From the NCBI RefSeq assembly GCF_002160025.1, contig NZ_NFJU01000029.1:1-35957 (forward strand): 35,957 nt of DNA, read 5' to 3'. This stretch comes from Anaeromassilibacillus sp. An200. Lineage in GTDB: Bacteria > Bacillota > Clostridia > Oscillospirales > Acutalibacteraceae. The notes under the pieces are model-generated. The model ran no database searches and had not been told where the DNA came from. It saw only the letters and a list, made by a program, of their open reading frames with translations. This document shows, in pieces, positions 15,085 to 23,182 of the stretch (the stretch's first letter is position 1; every line of letters starts with the position of its first letter). The position numbers and the translations under genes are program-made.

Positions 15085-16284
15085 TTGAAGGGAAAATTCT
15101 GGAAACGTTTGGGTAAGCCTGTTTTGGCGCTGGCCCTGGCTCTCTGTGTCGCGCAGGGGACGGGAGGCTCCGCCATTGCCGCGACGCTCACGGAGCTTCA
15201 GCAGGAGCAGGCGCGCCTGGAGCAGGAGAAAAAGGAAAATGACGCGAAGCTGGCCGAGCTCAAAGCGGATCAGTCGAAGCAGCAGGAATATAAAGATGCG
15301 CTTGACGCGCAGATGCAGAATCTGCAAAGCCAGATCGACGGGCTGAATACCCAGATCAACGATCTGGATGCCTCCATCTCCGAGAAAAACGCTGCTATCG
15401 CGGAAAAGCAGGAGAACATTGACCGTGATGTGGAGACGCTCAAGGATCGCCTGTGCGCTATTTATATGATGGGCGACGCGAGTACGCTGGAGATTATTTT
15501 GCAGTCGGAAAGCGTCATTGACATGGCACAGAAGGTGGAGCTTCTGAACATGATCACGGAGCACGACACCAAGATGATCCAGCAGCTTTCCGCCGATATG
15601 GAAGCGATCGCCGACGAGAAAGCCGAGATTGAGAGCCAGAAGGAAGAGGTCGCGGCCGCGCGCACCGAGCTGGAGACAAAGGGCAGCGAGCTGGCTTCCG
15701 TGCAGGCCGAGGCGGAGCGTGTTCTGGAGGAACTGAACCAGAGCGTGGAGTCCGTGCAGGCCGAGAGCGACCGCATTGCGCAGGAGAAGGCGCAGGCGTC
15801 CGCGGAGATTGACCAGTGGTGGAAGGATTATTACGCCCAGCAGGCAGCCCAGAACAACAATTCTTCCGGCGGCTCGTCCGGTTCGTCCGGCAGCGGCGGA
15901 TATGTCAGCACGGGCAACTTTACCTGGCCGGTGCCGGGCTTTACGAATATCAGCTGCGGCTACAGCAGCGGGCACAGGGCGATCGATATCTCCGGCGGCG
16001 GGCGCACCATCTACGGCACGCCGATCGTCGCGGCGGATTCCGGCAAGGTTGTGACCGCAACGTACCATTACAGCTACGGCAACTATGTGATGATTGACCA
16101 TGGCGGCGGGTATTCCACCCTCTACGCGCATGCGAGCAGCCTGGCTGTGAGCGCGGGGCAGACGGTGACAAAGGGCCAGACTATCGCGTATGTCGGCAGC
16201 ACCGGCAACTCGACCGGCCCGCATCTGCATTTTGAGGTGCGCGTGAACGGCAACCGTCAGAACCCGTTCAACTGGTTCAGCTGA
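15085..16284 (+). CDS. coiled-coil M23 murein hydrolase (EnvC/CwlO-like), first paralogue
   Basis: 399 residues, secreted. A signal peptide (about 1-34, cut near AIA-ATL) leads into a long Glu/Gln/Lys-rich coiled coil (about 36-255) with the conserved RLCAIYMMGDASTLEIILQS hinge. A Ser/Gly linker and an M23 (LytM) domain follow. The zinc and catalytic residues are intact: HxxxD in HRAID and HxH in PHLHFEV, plus YAHASS. So this should cut peptidoglycan crosslinks itself, unlike E. coli EnvC, which only activates amidases. I favour the TTG at 15085, because GGGAGGG lies nine bases upstream; the in-frame ATG at 15067 overlaps that site and has no good one of its own. Position after ftsX argues that FtsEX gates it. 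Confidence 0.9.
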   Translation: MKGKFWKRLGKPVLALALALCVAQGTGGSAIAATLTELQQEQARLEQEKKENDAKLAELKADQSKQQEYKDALDAQMQNLQSQIDGLNTQINDLDASISEKNAAIAEKQENIDRDVETLKDRLCAIYMMGDASTLEIILQSESVIDMAQKVELLNMITEHDTKMIQQLSADMEAIADEKAEIESQKEEVAAARTELETKGSELASVQAEAERVLEELNQSVESVQAESDRIAQEKAQASAEIDQWWKDYYAQQAAQNNNSSGGSSGSSGSGGYVSTGNFTWPVPGFTNISCGYSSGHRAIDISGGGRTIYGTPIVAADSGKVVTATYHYSYGNYVMIDHGGGYSTLYAHASSLAVSAGQTVTKGQTIAYVGSTGNSTGPHLHFEVRVNGNRQNPFNWFS

Positions 16285-16310
16285 TTGTTTCACCGGATCG
16301 AATGATTTTT

Positions 16311-16346
16311 CGGCGGGGCCTCCCTTTCCAACAGGAGGCCCCGCCG
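16311..16346 (+). other. 13-bp perfect hairpin between the hydrolase paralogues
   Basis: CGGCGGGGCCTCC and its exact complement surround a ten-base loop, with no T-run after it. It is too stable to be chance and could set the relative mRNA level of upstream and downstream genes, by processing or 3'-end protection, rather than terminate. Confidence 0.7.
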
Positions 16347-16369
16347 TGACGCACGGAAAGGAAAGCGCA

Positions 16370-17545
16370 ATGAAAAAGCATCGAAACCGGCTGGCCGCGG
16401 CGCTGCTCGCGCTGCTTCTTCTTGTTCTGCCCGGACAGGGAGCCTTTGCCGCGACGCTCCAGGAGCTCCAGCAGGAGCAGGCGCGCCTGGAACAGGAAAA
16501 GGAAGAAAACGATGCGAAGCTGGCCGGGCTCAAGGCGGATCAGTCGAAGCAGCAGGAATACAAGAATACCCTTGACGCGCAGGTACAGAACCTGCAAAGC
16601 CAAATCGACGGGCTCAACGCGCAGATCAGCGGGCTGGATGCCTCCATCTCCGAAAAGGATGCCGCGATCGCAGAGAAGCAGAAGAACATCGATCGGGATG
16701 TGGAAACGCTCAAGGAGCGCTTGTGCGCTATTTATATGATGGGCGACGCCAGCACGCTGGAAATCATTTTGCAGTCGGAGAGCGTCATCGATATGGCGCA
16801 GAAGGTTGAACTGCTCAACATGATTACGGAGCATGACACAAAGCTGATCCAGCAGCTTTCCGCCGATATGGAGGCAATCGCTGCCGAACGGCAGGAGATC
16901 GAGAGCCAGAAGGAGGAGGTCGCGGACGCGCGCAGCGAGCTGGAAAGCCGCCGCACCGAGCTGGCTTCCGTACAGGCGGAGGCTGATCGCGTGCTGCAGG
17001 AGCTGAACCAGAGCGTCGCGGCCGTGCAGGAGGAGAGCGAGCGCATCGCGAAGGAGAAGGCGGAGGCCGACCAGGCGGTTGACGACTGGCTCAAGGACTA
17101 CTATGCCTCGCAGGCCCAGGGGGGATCCTCGGGAAGCGGCGGCTACACGAGCACGGGCAATTTTACCTGGCCGGTGCCGGGCTTTACGCGCCTGACCACC
17201 CAGTTTCAGGAATGGACGTACGGCGGATACCACCGTGGAATTGACATTGCCAGCACGGGCGGGCGCAGCATCTACGGCGCTGCCATTGTGGCAGCCGATT
17301 CCGGCAAGGTGATCAAGGCGGGCTGGAACAATTCCTACGGCAACTGCGTGTACATTGACCACGGCGGCGGATATGTCACCCGATACGCGCACGCGAGCAG
17401 CCTTGCCGTCAGCCAGGGGCAGACGGTGACGAAGGGCCAGACCATCGCGTATGTGGGAAACACGGGCGATTCATTTGGCGCGCACCTGCATTTCGAAGTG
17501 ATTTTGAACGGGACGCTGCAAAACCCGATGAATTATTTCTCGTAA
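16370..17545 (+). CDS. coiled-coil M23 murein hydrolase (EnvC/CwlO-like), second paralogue
   Basis: 391 residues, a tandem duplicate of the gene just upstream. The signal peptide (about 1-26), coiled coil (about 28-245) and M23 domain are in the same order, and the coiled-coil hinge RLCAIYMMGDASTLEIILQS is identical in protein and nearly identical in DNA. The M23 motifs HRGID and AHLHFEV are intact, so it should also be active. Differences lie in the linker (shorter, GGSSGSGGYTSTG) and in the first part of the M23 domain, where RLTTQFQEWTYGGYHRGID replaces the shorter NISCGYSSGHRAID. This suggests different substrate or partner preference. The ATG at 16370 follows GGAAAGGAAAG; an in-frame GTG at 16346 falls in the hairpin. 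Confidence 0.9.
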   Translation: MKKHRNRLAAALLALLLLVLPGQGAFAATLQELQQEQARLEQEKEENDAKLAGLKADQSKQQEYKNTLDAQVQNLQSQIDGLNAQISGLDASISEKDAAIAEKQKNIDRDVETLKERLCAIYMMGDASTLEIILQSESVIDMAQKVELLNMITEHDTKLIQQLSADMEAIAAERQEIESQKEEVADARSELESRRTELASVQAEADRVLQELNQSVAAVQEESERIAKEKAEADQAVDDWLKDYYASQAQGGSSGSGGYTSTGNFTWPVPGFTRLTTQFQEWTYGGYHRGIDIASTGGRSIYGAAIVAADSGKVIKAGWNNSYGNCVYIDHGGGYVTRYAHASSLAVSQGQTVTKGQTIAYVGNTGDSFGAHLHFEVILNGTLQNPMNYFS

Positions 17546-17579
17546 GCGGCCAGGCCGCCGGAGAGAAGGAGAGGAACGC

Positions 17580-18929
17580 ATGAGCAGAAAAATATCCCTC
17601 GGCGCGGGCATTGCCCTGGCGGCGGTGGCGTCGGCGATTACAGTGTCGCTGACCTATGTATACGCGATGAACAGTTTCAATGAGAAGATGGCGGACGTCA
17701 ACGAGCGGCAGGCCATGTATACAAAGCTCAGTGAAATCGATCAGAAGGTGCGCCAGGACTATGTGGGCAGCATCGACGAAAAGACGCTTGAGGATGCGAT
17801 CTGCACCGGCTATGTGGCCGGACTGGGGGACGCGGGCGCGAAATACTATTCCGCGGAGCTGTTCCAGCAGTATCAGGCGGGGCTGACGGGCAAGAATGTG
17901 GGCGTCGGCGTCACCACGGTGCAGGACGAGGACGGCAATATGGAGATTGTTGACGTGCTGCCCGGATCGGCGGGCGAGAAGGCCGGGCTGAAAAAGGGCG
18001 ACGTGGTGGTTGCCCTGGACGGCAAGGAGGTTGTGCGCCTGACATACGGCGAAGCCGTGAACAAGCTGGACGGTCAGGTTGGCACGACGGTGGAGCTCAC
18101 GGTGCTGCGCCCGGCGCAGGAGGAGGGCGGTACGGCGGAAACGCTGTCCTTCCCCGTGACGCGCGCCGAGTATGTGCAGCGCACCATCACCTCCGCGACG
18201 ATCAACGGCAACGTCGGCTATTTGGCTGTTTCCCAGTTCCGCGAGGGAGCGGACAACCAGTTTAACACCGAGCTTTCCGCATTGCTGAAAAGCGGGATCT
18301 CCGGGCTTGTGATCGATCTGCGCAACAATTCCGGCGGCGACATGGGGATCATGTCCGGAATGCTGGACGTGCTTCTCCCGGCCGGCACGATGGTGAGCAG
18401 CCGCGACAGCGCCGGTACGGTGGAGGTGGAGTATACCAGCTCCGCCAATGAGATCGGCATCCCGATCAGCGTACTGGTCAACGGCTCGACTTACGGAGTG
18501 GCGGAGCTCTTCGCCGCCGATATCCAGGATTACAAAAAAGGGCTTGTCGTCGGGGAGCAGACGGCGGGGCGCGGTGAAAAGCAGGATATCATCCAGCTTT
18601 CGGACGGCTCCGCGGTGATGCTGTCCGTGGCGGAATATCTGCGTGTCGGCGGGGATGCGTTCAGCGGCACGGGAATCACGCCGGATGTGGAAAAATCGCT
18701 GGACGAGGAGCAGGCCGCGCTGCTGGCCCGCCGCCAGCTTGCGCCGGAAAACGACGCGCAGGTGCAGGCTGCTGTGACGGCCCTTGTGCAGCAGGGAGCG
18801 GCTGTTTCGCAGCTGCCCGGCTCCTCTTCCCAGGACGCTTCCTCCGAGCCTGCGGAGAGTGGAGAGAGCGATGCTTCGTCCACAGCGGAGGGTGACAGCT
18901 CCTCCGAGCCTTCTTCCGAAGCAGAATAA
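17580..18929 (+). CDS. S41/CtpA-family PDZ protein with lost Ser-Lys dyad (pseudo-protease)
   Basis: 449 residues. A membrane anchor or signal helix (about 8-30), an S41 N-terminal region, a PDZ domain (about 105-180, GVGVTTVQ.., ..GSAGEKAGLKKGDVVVALDG) and the S41 core with VIDLRNNSGG (244-253). In carboxyl-terminal proteases the nucleophile Ser and the Lys lie 25 residues apart in SASASE and FGKG, with a Gln four further on. Ungapped alignment puts Gly306 (NGSTYGVAE) at the Ser, Arg331 (TAGRG) at the Lys and Gln335 at the Gln. Both catalytic residues are therefore gone. The C-terminus is a Ser/Glu-rich tail (about 408-449). CtpB is encoded next to ftsEX in Bacillus too, so the synteny is real but this copy probably binds rather than cuts. 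ATG 17580 follows AGAAGGAGAGG. Confidence 0.88.
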   Translation: MSRKISLGAGIALAAVASAITVSLTYVYAMNSFNEKMADVNERQAMYTKLSEIDQKVRQDYVGSIDEKTLEDAICTGYVAGLGDAGAKYYSAELFQQYQAGLTGKNVGVGVTTVQDEDGNMEIVDVLPGSAGEKAGLKKGDVVVALDGKEVVRLTYGEAVNKLDGQVGTTVELTVLRPAQEEGGTAETLSFPVTRAEYVQRTITSATINGNVGYLAVSQFREGADNQFNTELSALLKSGISGLVIDLRNNSGGDMGIMSGMLDVLLPAGTMVSSRDSAGTVEVEYTSSANEIGIPISVLVNGSTYGVAELFAADIQDYKKGLVVGEQTAGRGEKQDIIQLSDGSAVMLSVAEYLRVGGDAFSGTGITPDVEKSLDEEQAALLARRQLAPENDAQVQAAVTALVQQGAAVSQLPGSSSQDASSEPAESGESDASSTAEGDSSSEPSSEAE

Positions 18930-18933
18930 ACAA

Positions 18934-18976
18934 GCGCCCGTTTCTGTGTCAAACAGAGCGGGCGGCTTTTGTGCTT
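18934..18976 (+). terminator. intrinsic terminator of the ftsEX operon
   Basis: CGCCCG/CGGGCG outer stem with inner TCTG/CAGA pairing, followed by TTTTGTGCTTTTT. Confidence 0.75.
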
Positions 18977-19031
18977 TTTGGTCTGCTTTTTTGGAATACC
19001 TTACAATCTTTTCTGTCTTTGTTGCTTTTGG

Positions 19032-19059
19032 TTGAATTAATTCAGGGAAATGTTATAAT
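19032..19059 (+). promoter_or_regulatory. sigma-A promoter of the sugar operon
   Basis: TTGAAT (19032-19037), 16 bases, TATAAT (19054-19059) with TGT before it (extended -10). No internal promoter or terminator was recognised in the seven genes downstream. Confidence 0.7.
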
Positions 19060-19065
19060 AAATCT

Positions 19066-19195
19066 ATATTTGCTGGAAAAGTTTTGCCAAAGAGGGAAGA
19101 AATTGTGTGCTTTGAGCACAGAAAGCCACAGGAGACAGAACCTTCTGCGGTACAAAAAACAGAAGGGGTCTGAGACGGAAGCGGAGGTTAAAAAC
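19066..19195 (+). promoter_or_regulatory. structured 130-base leader of the sugar operon
   Basis: Two hairpins: TGTGC/GCACA around TTTGA (19106-19120) and CCTTCTG/CAGAAGG around a 12-base A-rich loop (19141-19166). A GGAGG ribosome binding site follows. No known riboswitch core was recognised; the leader is a candidate site for regulation, since no regulator gene lies in the operon. Confidence 0.4.
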
Positions 19196-21112
19196 ATGAC
19201 ACAGTTTCAGGTTGTGCCGTGCGGGCAAAGTCCGATTGTATCGTTTGCGGCGGAGGAATTGATCCGCCATTTTCAGATGGTGGGGTGCTCTGCGTTTCCC
19301 GGGAAATGGCTGCCGGGGCAGACACGGGAGCCGGGAGTCATTCTGCTCGGAACAGTGGAGGATGTGGATCCAGGAAAGCCATTTGAGGGCCTGGAGGATG
19401 CGGAGCTTGATGATGCGGTGCGGATCCGTGTGAGCCGCGAGGGAGGGATCCTCGCGGGGAGCAACGAGCGCAGCGCCCTGCTGGCTGTTTACCGCTTTCT
19501 GCGCGAACTGGGCTTTCGCTGGGTGAGGCCGGGAAAGGACGGCGTGTGTGCGCCGGAAAAGGGATGGAAAGAAAAAATTCCGGTTTTCCTCGAGGAAAGG
19601 GCTTCCTTCCGGCATCGCGGAATCTGTATCGAGGGAGCGGAATCGGTGGAAAACATCCTCGATCTTCTGGACTGGATGCCAAAGACAGGCTACAATGCGT
19701 ATTTCGTCCAATTTGACGACGCATATATTTTCCTCAACCGCTGGTATGCGCATGAAAACAATCCTCTGCTTCCGCCGCAGCCGGTTTCCCGCGGCGAAGG
19801 GGCGAGAATGACCGAATGGATTATCGAGGAAGCGCACCGCCGCGGTTTGCTGTATCATGCGGTGGGACATGGCTGGACGACGCGGGTGATGGGGCTGCGC
19901 GACGATGGCTGGGAAAAGACACAGGAGCCGCTGCCGGAGACGAAGGGCCTGCTCGCGGAGATAGATGGACAGCGGACGCTGTTTCACGGCGTCCCCACCA
20001 ACACAAACCTGTGCTATTCCTCCCCTGAGGTGGTGGATCGCTTTGCCGGGACTGTGGCGGAATATGCACGCCAGCACCCGGAGGCCGACTATCTGCATGT
20101 CTGGCTGGCGGATGCCTTCAACAATCAATGCGAATGCCCAGCGTGCCGGGAGCATCTGCCCACGGATCTGTATGTGCAGATTCTCAATGAGATCGACCGG
20201 CGCCTGACCGCGCTGGGCGTGCGCACACGCATTGTCATGCTGGCTTACCAGGAGCTTTTGTGGGCGCCGGAGAAGGAGCGCCTGCATAACCCGGATCGCT
20301 TTGTGCTGATGTTCGCGCCGATCAGCCGTTCCTTTGAGCACTCTTACGCGGAGCCGGAACCCCCGGCTCAGGTGCCCGCCTATCAGCGCAATCACATCAC
20401 GATGCCGGTGGGGATCGCGGAAAATACCGCGTTTCTGCGCCGGTGGCAGGAGGCATTTTCCGGGGATTCGTTCGACTATGATTATCACCTTGGGCGCGCG
20501 CATTACGGGGATCCGGGCTACCAGCGGATTTCTGAGGTGCTGTGGGAGGATATCCGCAGCCTTCCTGAGCTGGGCCTGAACGGGATGATGCTCTGTCAGG
20601 AGCAGCGCGTCGGCTTCCCTACCTGGATGCCGAATTATACGGGCGGCATGACGCTTTGGAATCGCTCCACGGATTTCAAAGAGCTGACGCGCGACTATTT
20701 TTCCCACTGCTTTGGGGAGGGCTGGAAGGAGTGCCTGGCCTACTGTGAGCTTGCGTCCCGCTCGTTCTCCATGGATTTCTGGAACGGCAAAAGGGTGAAT
20801 CAAGAGGAAGTGGCCGCCCGTCTCGAATCCTTCCTGAAGGAACAGAAGCGGTATGAGACAAGCCTTCCGCAGTGGGAAAACACCGGCGAGCCCGTAAGGA
20901 GCGCACGCCGGGTGCTGCGCGAGCATCTGCACTATGCCCGCCTGTTTGCACAGGCTCTTCTGTGCCGGGCAAGGGGAGAGGAAGAGGGGACACGCGAACA
21001 CTGGCGGGAGTTCACCGCATGGATCCGCGAACATGAGATGTCGCTTCAGCCGTGGCTGGACGTATACCGCATTGTGGAGATTGGACAGAACTACACCGGT
21101 TTTTCGGAGTAA
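19196..21112 (+). CDS. DUF4838-type glycoside-hydrolase-like protein, cytoplasmic
   Basis: 638 residues with no signal peptide, so it should act inside the cell. The N-terminal domain (about 1-125) resembles the alpha/beta domain seen before the barrel in GH20/GH67-like enzymes (FAAEELIRHFQMVG, VILLGTV, LLAVYRFLRELGFRWVRPG). The barrel (about 135-450) has the DUF4838 features ASFRHRGICIEGAES, NAYFVQFDDAY and WLADAFNNQCECPACREH with its Cys-rich CECPAC. A helical C-terminus completes it. DUF4838 proteins are thought to be glycosidases, but no activity is settled. Being first in an operon with NagA- and NagB-like enzymes it may release an imported amino sugar; this is inference. The ATG at 19196 has GGAGG upstream; earlier in-frame starts fall before or within the promoter. 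Confidence 0.75.
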   Translation: MTQFQVVPCGQSPIVSFAAEELIRHFQMVGCSAFPGKWLPGQTREPGVILLGTVEDVDPGKPFEGLEDAELDDAVRIRVSREGGILAGSNERSALLAVYRFLRELGFRWVRPGKDGVCAPEKGWKEKIPVFLEERASFRHRGICIEGAESVENILDLLDWMPKTGYNAYFVQFDDAYIFLNRWYAHENNPLLPPQPVSRGEGARMTEWIIEEAHRRGLLYHAVGHGWTTRVMGLRDDGWEKTQEPLPETKGLLAEIDGQRTLFHGVPTNTNLCYSSPEVVDRFAGTVAEYARQHPEADYLHVWLADAFNNQCECPACREHLPTDLYVQILNEIDRRLTALGVRTRIVMLAYQELLWAPEKERLHNPDRFVLMFAPISRSFEHSYAEPEPPAQVPAYQRNHITMPVGIAENTAFLRRWQEAFSGDSFDYDYHLGRAHYGDPGYQRISEVLWEDIRSLPELGLNGMMLCQEQRVGFPTWMPNYTGGMTLWNRSTDFKELTRDYFSHCFGEGWKECLAYCELASRSFSMDFWNGKRVNQEEVAARLESFLKEQKRYETSLPQWENTGEPVRSARRVLREHLHYARLFAQALLCRARGEEEGTREHWREFTAWIREHEMSLQPWLDVYRIVEIGQNYTGFSE

Positions 21113-21167
21113 GCGGCGCAGCAAAGTCAAATTTTGTAAAAGCCCCGGACAGCAAGGAGGAAGGCGG

Positions 21168-22319
21168 ATGAAAGGGAATCTTTTGATTATGCACGGAGGA
21201 GGTCCGACAGCGGTGCTCAACTGCTCGCTGTACGGAGCTGTGACCGAGGCGCTCGGCAGCGGTGAAGTGGATCGCGTTTACGGAGCGAAAGGGGGAAGCG
21301 GCGGCCTGCTGCGGAAGGAGCTGTTTGATTTTTCCTCTGTGTCCCGGGAAGAGCTGGAACGGCTCAAAACGACGCCTGCCACAGCCCTCGGCACGTCGCG
21401 CGACGCGCTGGAAACGGAGGATTACCGGCGCATGGCGGAGATTCTTCGTGAGCATAACATCCGCTTTGTTCTGATGAACGGGGGCAACGGTACGATGGAT
21501 GCGTGCGGCAAGCTGGAAGCGGCGTGCCGCGGAACGGGGATCCGTGTGATGGGGATCCCGAAAACGATGGACAACGACATTGCCGTGACGGACCATTGCC
21601 CGGGCTTCGGGAGTGTCGCACGGTATATGGCCGGGACCATCCGGGAGCTGGGCGTGGATGTGCGCAGCCTGCCGATCCATGTCGTGGTGGTGGAGGCGCT
21701 TGGGCGCAACGCGGGCTGGACGACGGCCGCCGCCGCTCTCGCGCGGGAGCAGGGCGAGAACGCACCGCACCTCCTGTATCCCCCGGAGCGTCCGTTTGTG
21801 GAGGAGGAATTTCTGGAGGAAACGGCAGCCATGCAGCGCAGATACGGCGGCGTGGTGATCGTCGCGAGCGAGGGCCTGCACGGTGCGGACGGAAAGCCGA
21901 TCGTTGAGCCGATTTTTCAGACGGGCCGTTCGACCTACTTCGGGGACGTTTCGTCCCACCTGGCCCAGCTGGTTGTGCGAAGGCTGGGGATCAAGGCCCG
22001 CAGCGAAAAGCCGGGGATTCTGGCGCGCGCGTCCATCGCGTGGCAGTCGCCCGTGGATGCCGCCGAAGCCGAGGAGGCCGGACGCGCTGCCTGCCGTGCC
22101 GCGCTGGCGGGAGAGAGCGGCAGTATGGTAGCCTTCCGCCGCTTGCCGGGAGAGGAATACCGCTGCGAGACATTCCTTGCACCGATCGAGCAGGTGATGC
22201 TTGGAGAACGCACCATGCCTGCGGAATATCTCAGCGGCAGTGATGTGACAAGGGAATTCGTCGACTGGTGCCGTCCGCTGATTGGACCGGAGCTGCCGCG
22301 CATGGCACGGCTGTTCTGA
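21168..22319 (+). CDS. 6-phosphofructokinase of the pyrophosphate-type clade, with ATP-type donor residue
   Basis: 383 residues, a PfkA-superfamily sugar-phosphate kinase. Motifs: GGGPTAVLN near the start, GGNGTMDACGKL (105-116), PKTMDNDI (131-138; Asp135 is the catalytic base), TDHCPGFGSVARYMA and EALGRNAGW. Lys132 and the TDH.PGFGS block place it with PPi-dependent and related PFKs, whose donor loop usually reads GGND or GGDD. Here the second position is Gly108, as in ATP enzymes, and the first is Asn107. Changing this Asp to Gly is known to switch Entamoeba PPi-PFK to ATP, so the donor here is uncertain and may be ATP. It is operon gene 2, with AGGAGG before ATG 21168, and makes a bisphosphate for the aldolase downstream. 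Confidence 0.85.
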   Translation: MKGNLLIMHGGGPTAVLNCSLYGAVTEALGSGEVDRVYGAKGGSGGLLRKELFDFSSVSREELERLKTTPATALGTSRDALETEDYRRMAEILREHNIRFVLMNGGNGTMDACGKLEAACRGTGIRVMGIPKTMDNDIAVTDHCPGFGSVARYMAGTIRELGVDVRSLPIHVVVVEALGRNAGWTTAAAALAREQGENAPHLLYPPERPFVEEEFLEETAAMQRRYGGVVIVASEGLHGADGKPIVEPIFQTGRSTYFGDVSSHLAQLVVRRLGIKARSEKPGILARASIAWQSPVDAAEAEEAGRAACRAALAGESGSMVAFRRLPGEEYRCETFLAPIEQVMLGERTMPAEYLSGSDVTREFVDWCRPLIGPELPRMARLF

Positions 22320-22356
22320 TTGCCCCAATGGACACAGGAAACAAGGAGGTATTTGG

Positions 22357-23172
22357 ATGCAGTATTATCATATTTCTCCACAGGAACTGGGAAAGGACGC
22401 CAAGCTGCCGATCGTGAAGCTTGGCGAATCCGGTGAAGTATTCTATGAGCTGGCCGCCGAGATGTGCGCCGTGATCCGGGAAAACAATGCCGCCGGAAAG
22501 CACACGGTGCTGATCTGCCCGGTGGGGCCGGTGGGACAGTATCCGATTTTTGTCCGTCTGGTCAACCGGGAACGCCTTTCGCTCCGAAACTGCTGGTTTT
22601 TGAATATGGACGAATACCTCACGGACGATGGCGAATGGATCGACGAGACAAATCCTCTTTCCTTCCGGGGGTTCATGAATCGGGAGGTATACGGAAAAAT
22701 TGATCCGGAGCTTCTCATGCCCCCAGAGCAGCGTGTGTTCCCGGATCCGAAGGATCCCGGCCGCATGACGGCTCTGGTGGAGAAACTTGGCGGCGTCGAT
22801 GTCGCCTTCGGCGGGATTGGCATCACAGGCCATCTGGCCTTCAACGAACCTCAGCCGGAGCTGACGCCGGAGCAATTCGCCGCACTCCCCACACGTGTGC
22901 TGGAAATTTCCCCTGAGACGCGCGCGACAAACTGCGTGGGGGATCTGGGCGGCGCGCTGGAAGATATGCCGCGCCTGTGTGTTACCATCGGGATGAAAGA
23001 GATTCTTTCCGCGCGCAAAATCCGTCTGGCGGTGTTCCGCGACTGGCATCGTGCTGTCTGCCGCCGCGCCGCCTACGGTGAGGTGACGGCAGCCTTCCCG
23101 GCCACGCTGGCCCAGCGCCATCCGGACGCTGTTCTGTATGTCAACGCCAATGCCGCACAGGCCGCTTATTAA
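22357..23172 (+). CDS. NagB-like sugar-phosphate isomerase/deaminase with altered active site
   Basis: 271 residues of the glucosamine-6-phosphate deaminase fold. NMDEYL (83-88) keeps the catalytic Asp equivalent to E. coli Asp72. In the ring-opening motif GxGxDGHIAFNEP the sequence reads GIGITGHLAFNEP (153-165): His159 and Glu164 are kept, but the Asp equivalent to Asp141 is Thr157. The substrate loop, LPTGGTP in NagB, is CPVGPVGQYP (54-63). The Lys that binds the phosphate near the C-terminus appears to be Arg. These changes argue for another sugar or for isomerisation without deamination. It sits 37 bases after the pfk-like gene and 10 bases before nagA. The ATG at 22357 follows AAGGAGG. 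No closer family name can be given from sequence alone. Confidence 0.8.
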   Translation: MQYYHISPQELGKDAKLPIVKLGESGEVFYELAAEMCAVIRENNAAGKHTVLICPVGPVGQYPIFVRLVNRERLSLRNCWFLNMDEYLTDDGEWIDETNPLSFRGFMNREVYGKIDPELLMPPEQRVFPDPKDPGRMTALVEKLGGVDVAFGGIGITGHLAFNEPQPELTPEQFAALPTRVLEISPETRATNCVGDLGGALEDMPRLCVTIGMKEILSARKIRLAVFRDWHRAVCRRAAYGEVTAAFPATLAQRHPDAVLYVNANAAQAAY

Positions 23173-23182
23173 GGAGATGAAT

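Noticed and set aside
14233-17392. Very long minus-strand open frames (over 700 and 370 codons) across ftsX and the hydrolases
   Set aside because: They mirror the GC-rich codon bias of the plus-strand genes, which have clear motifs; the minus frames have none.
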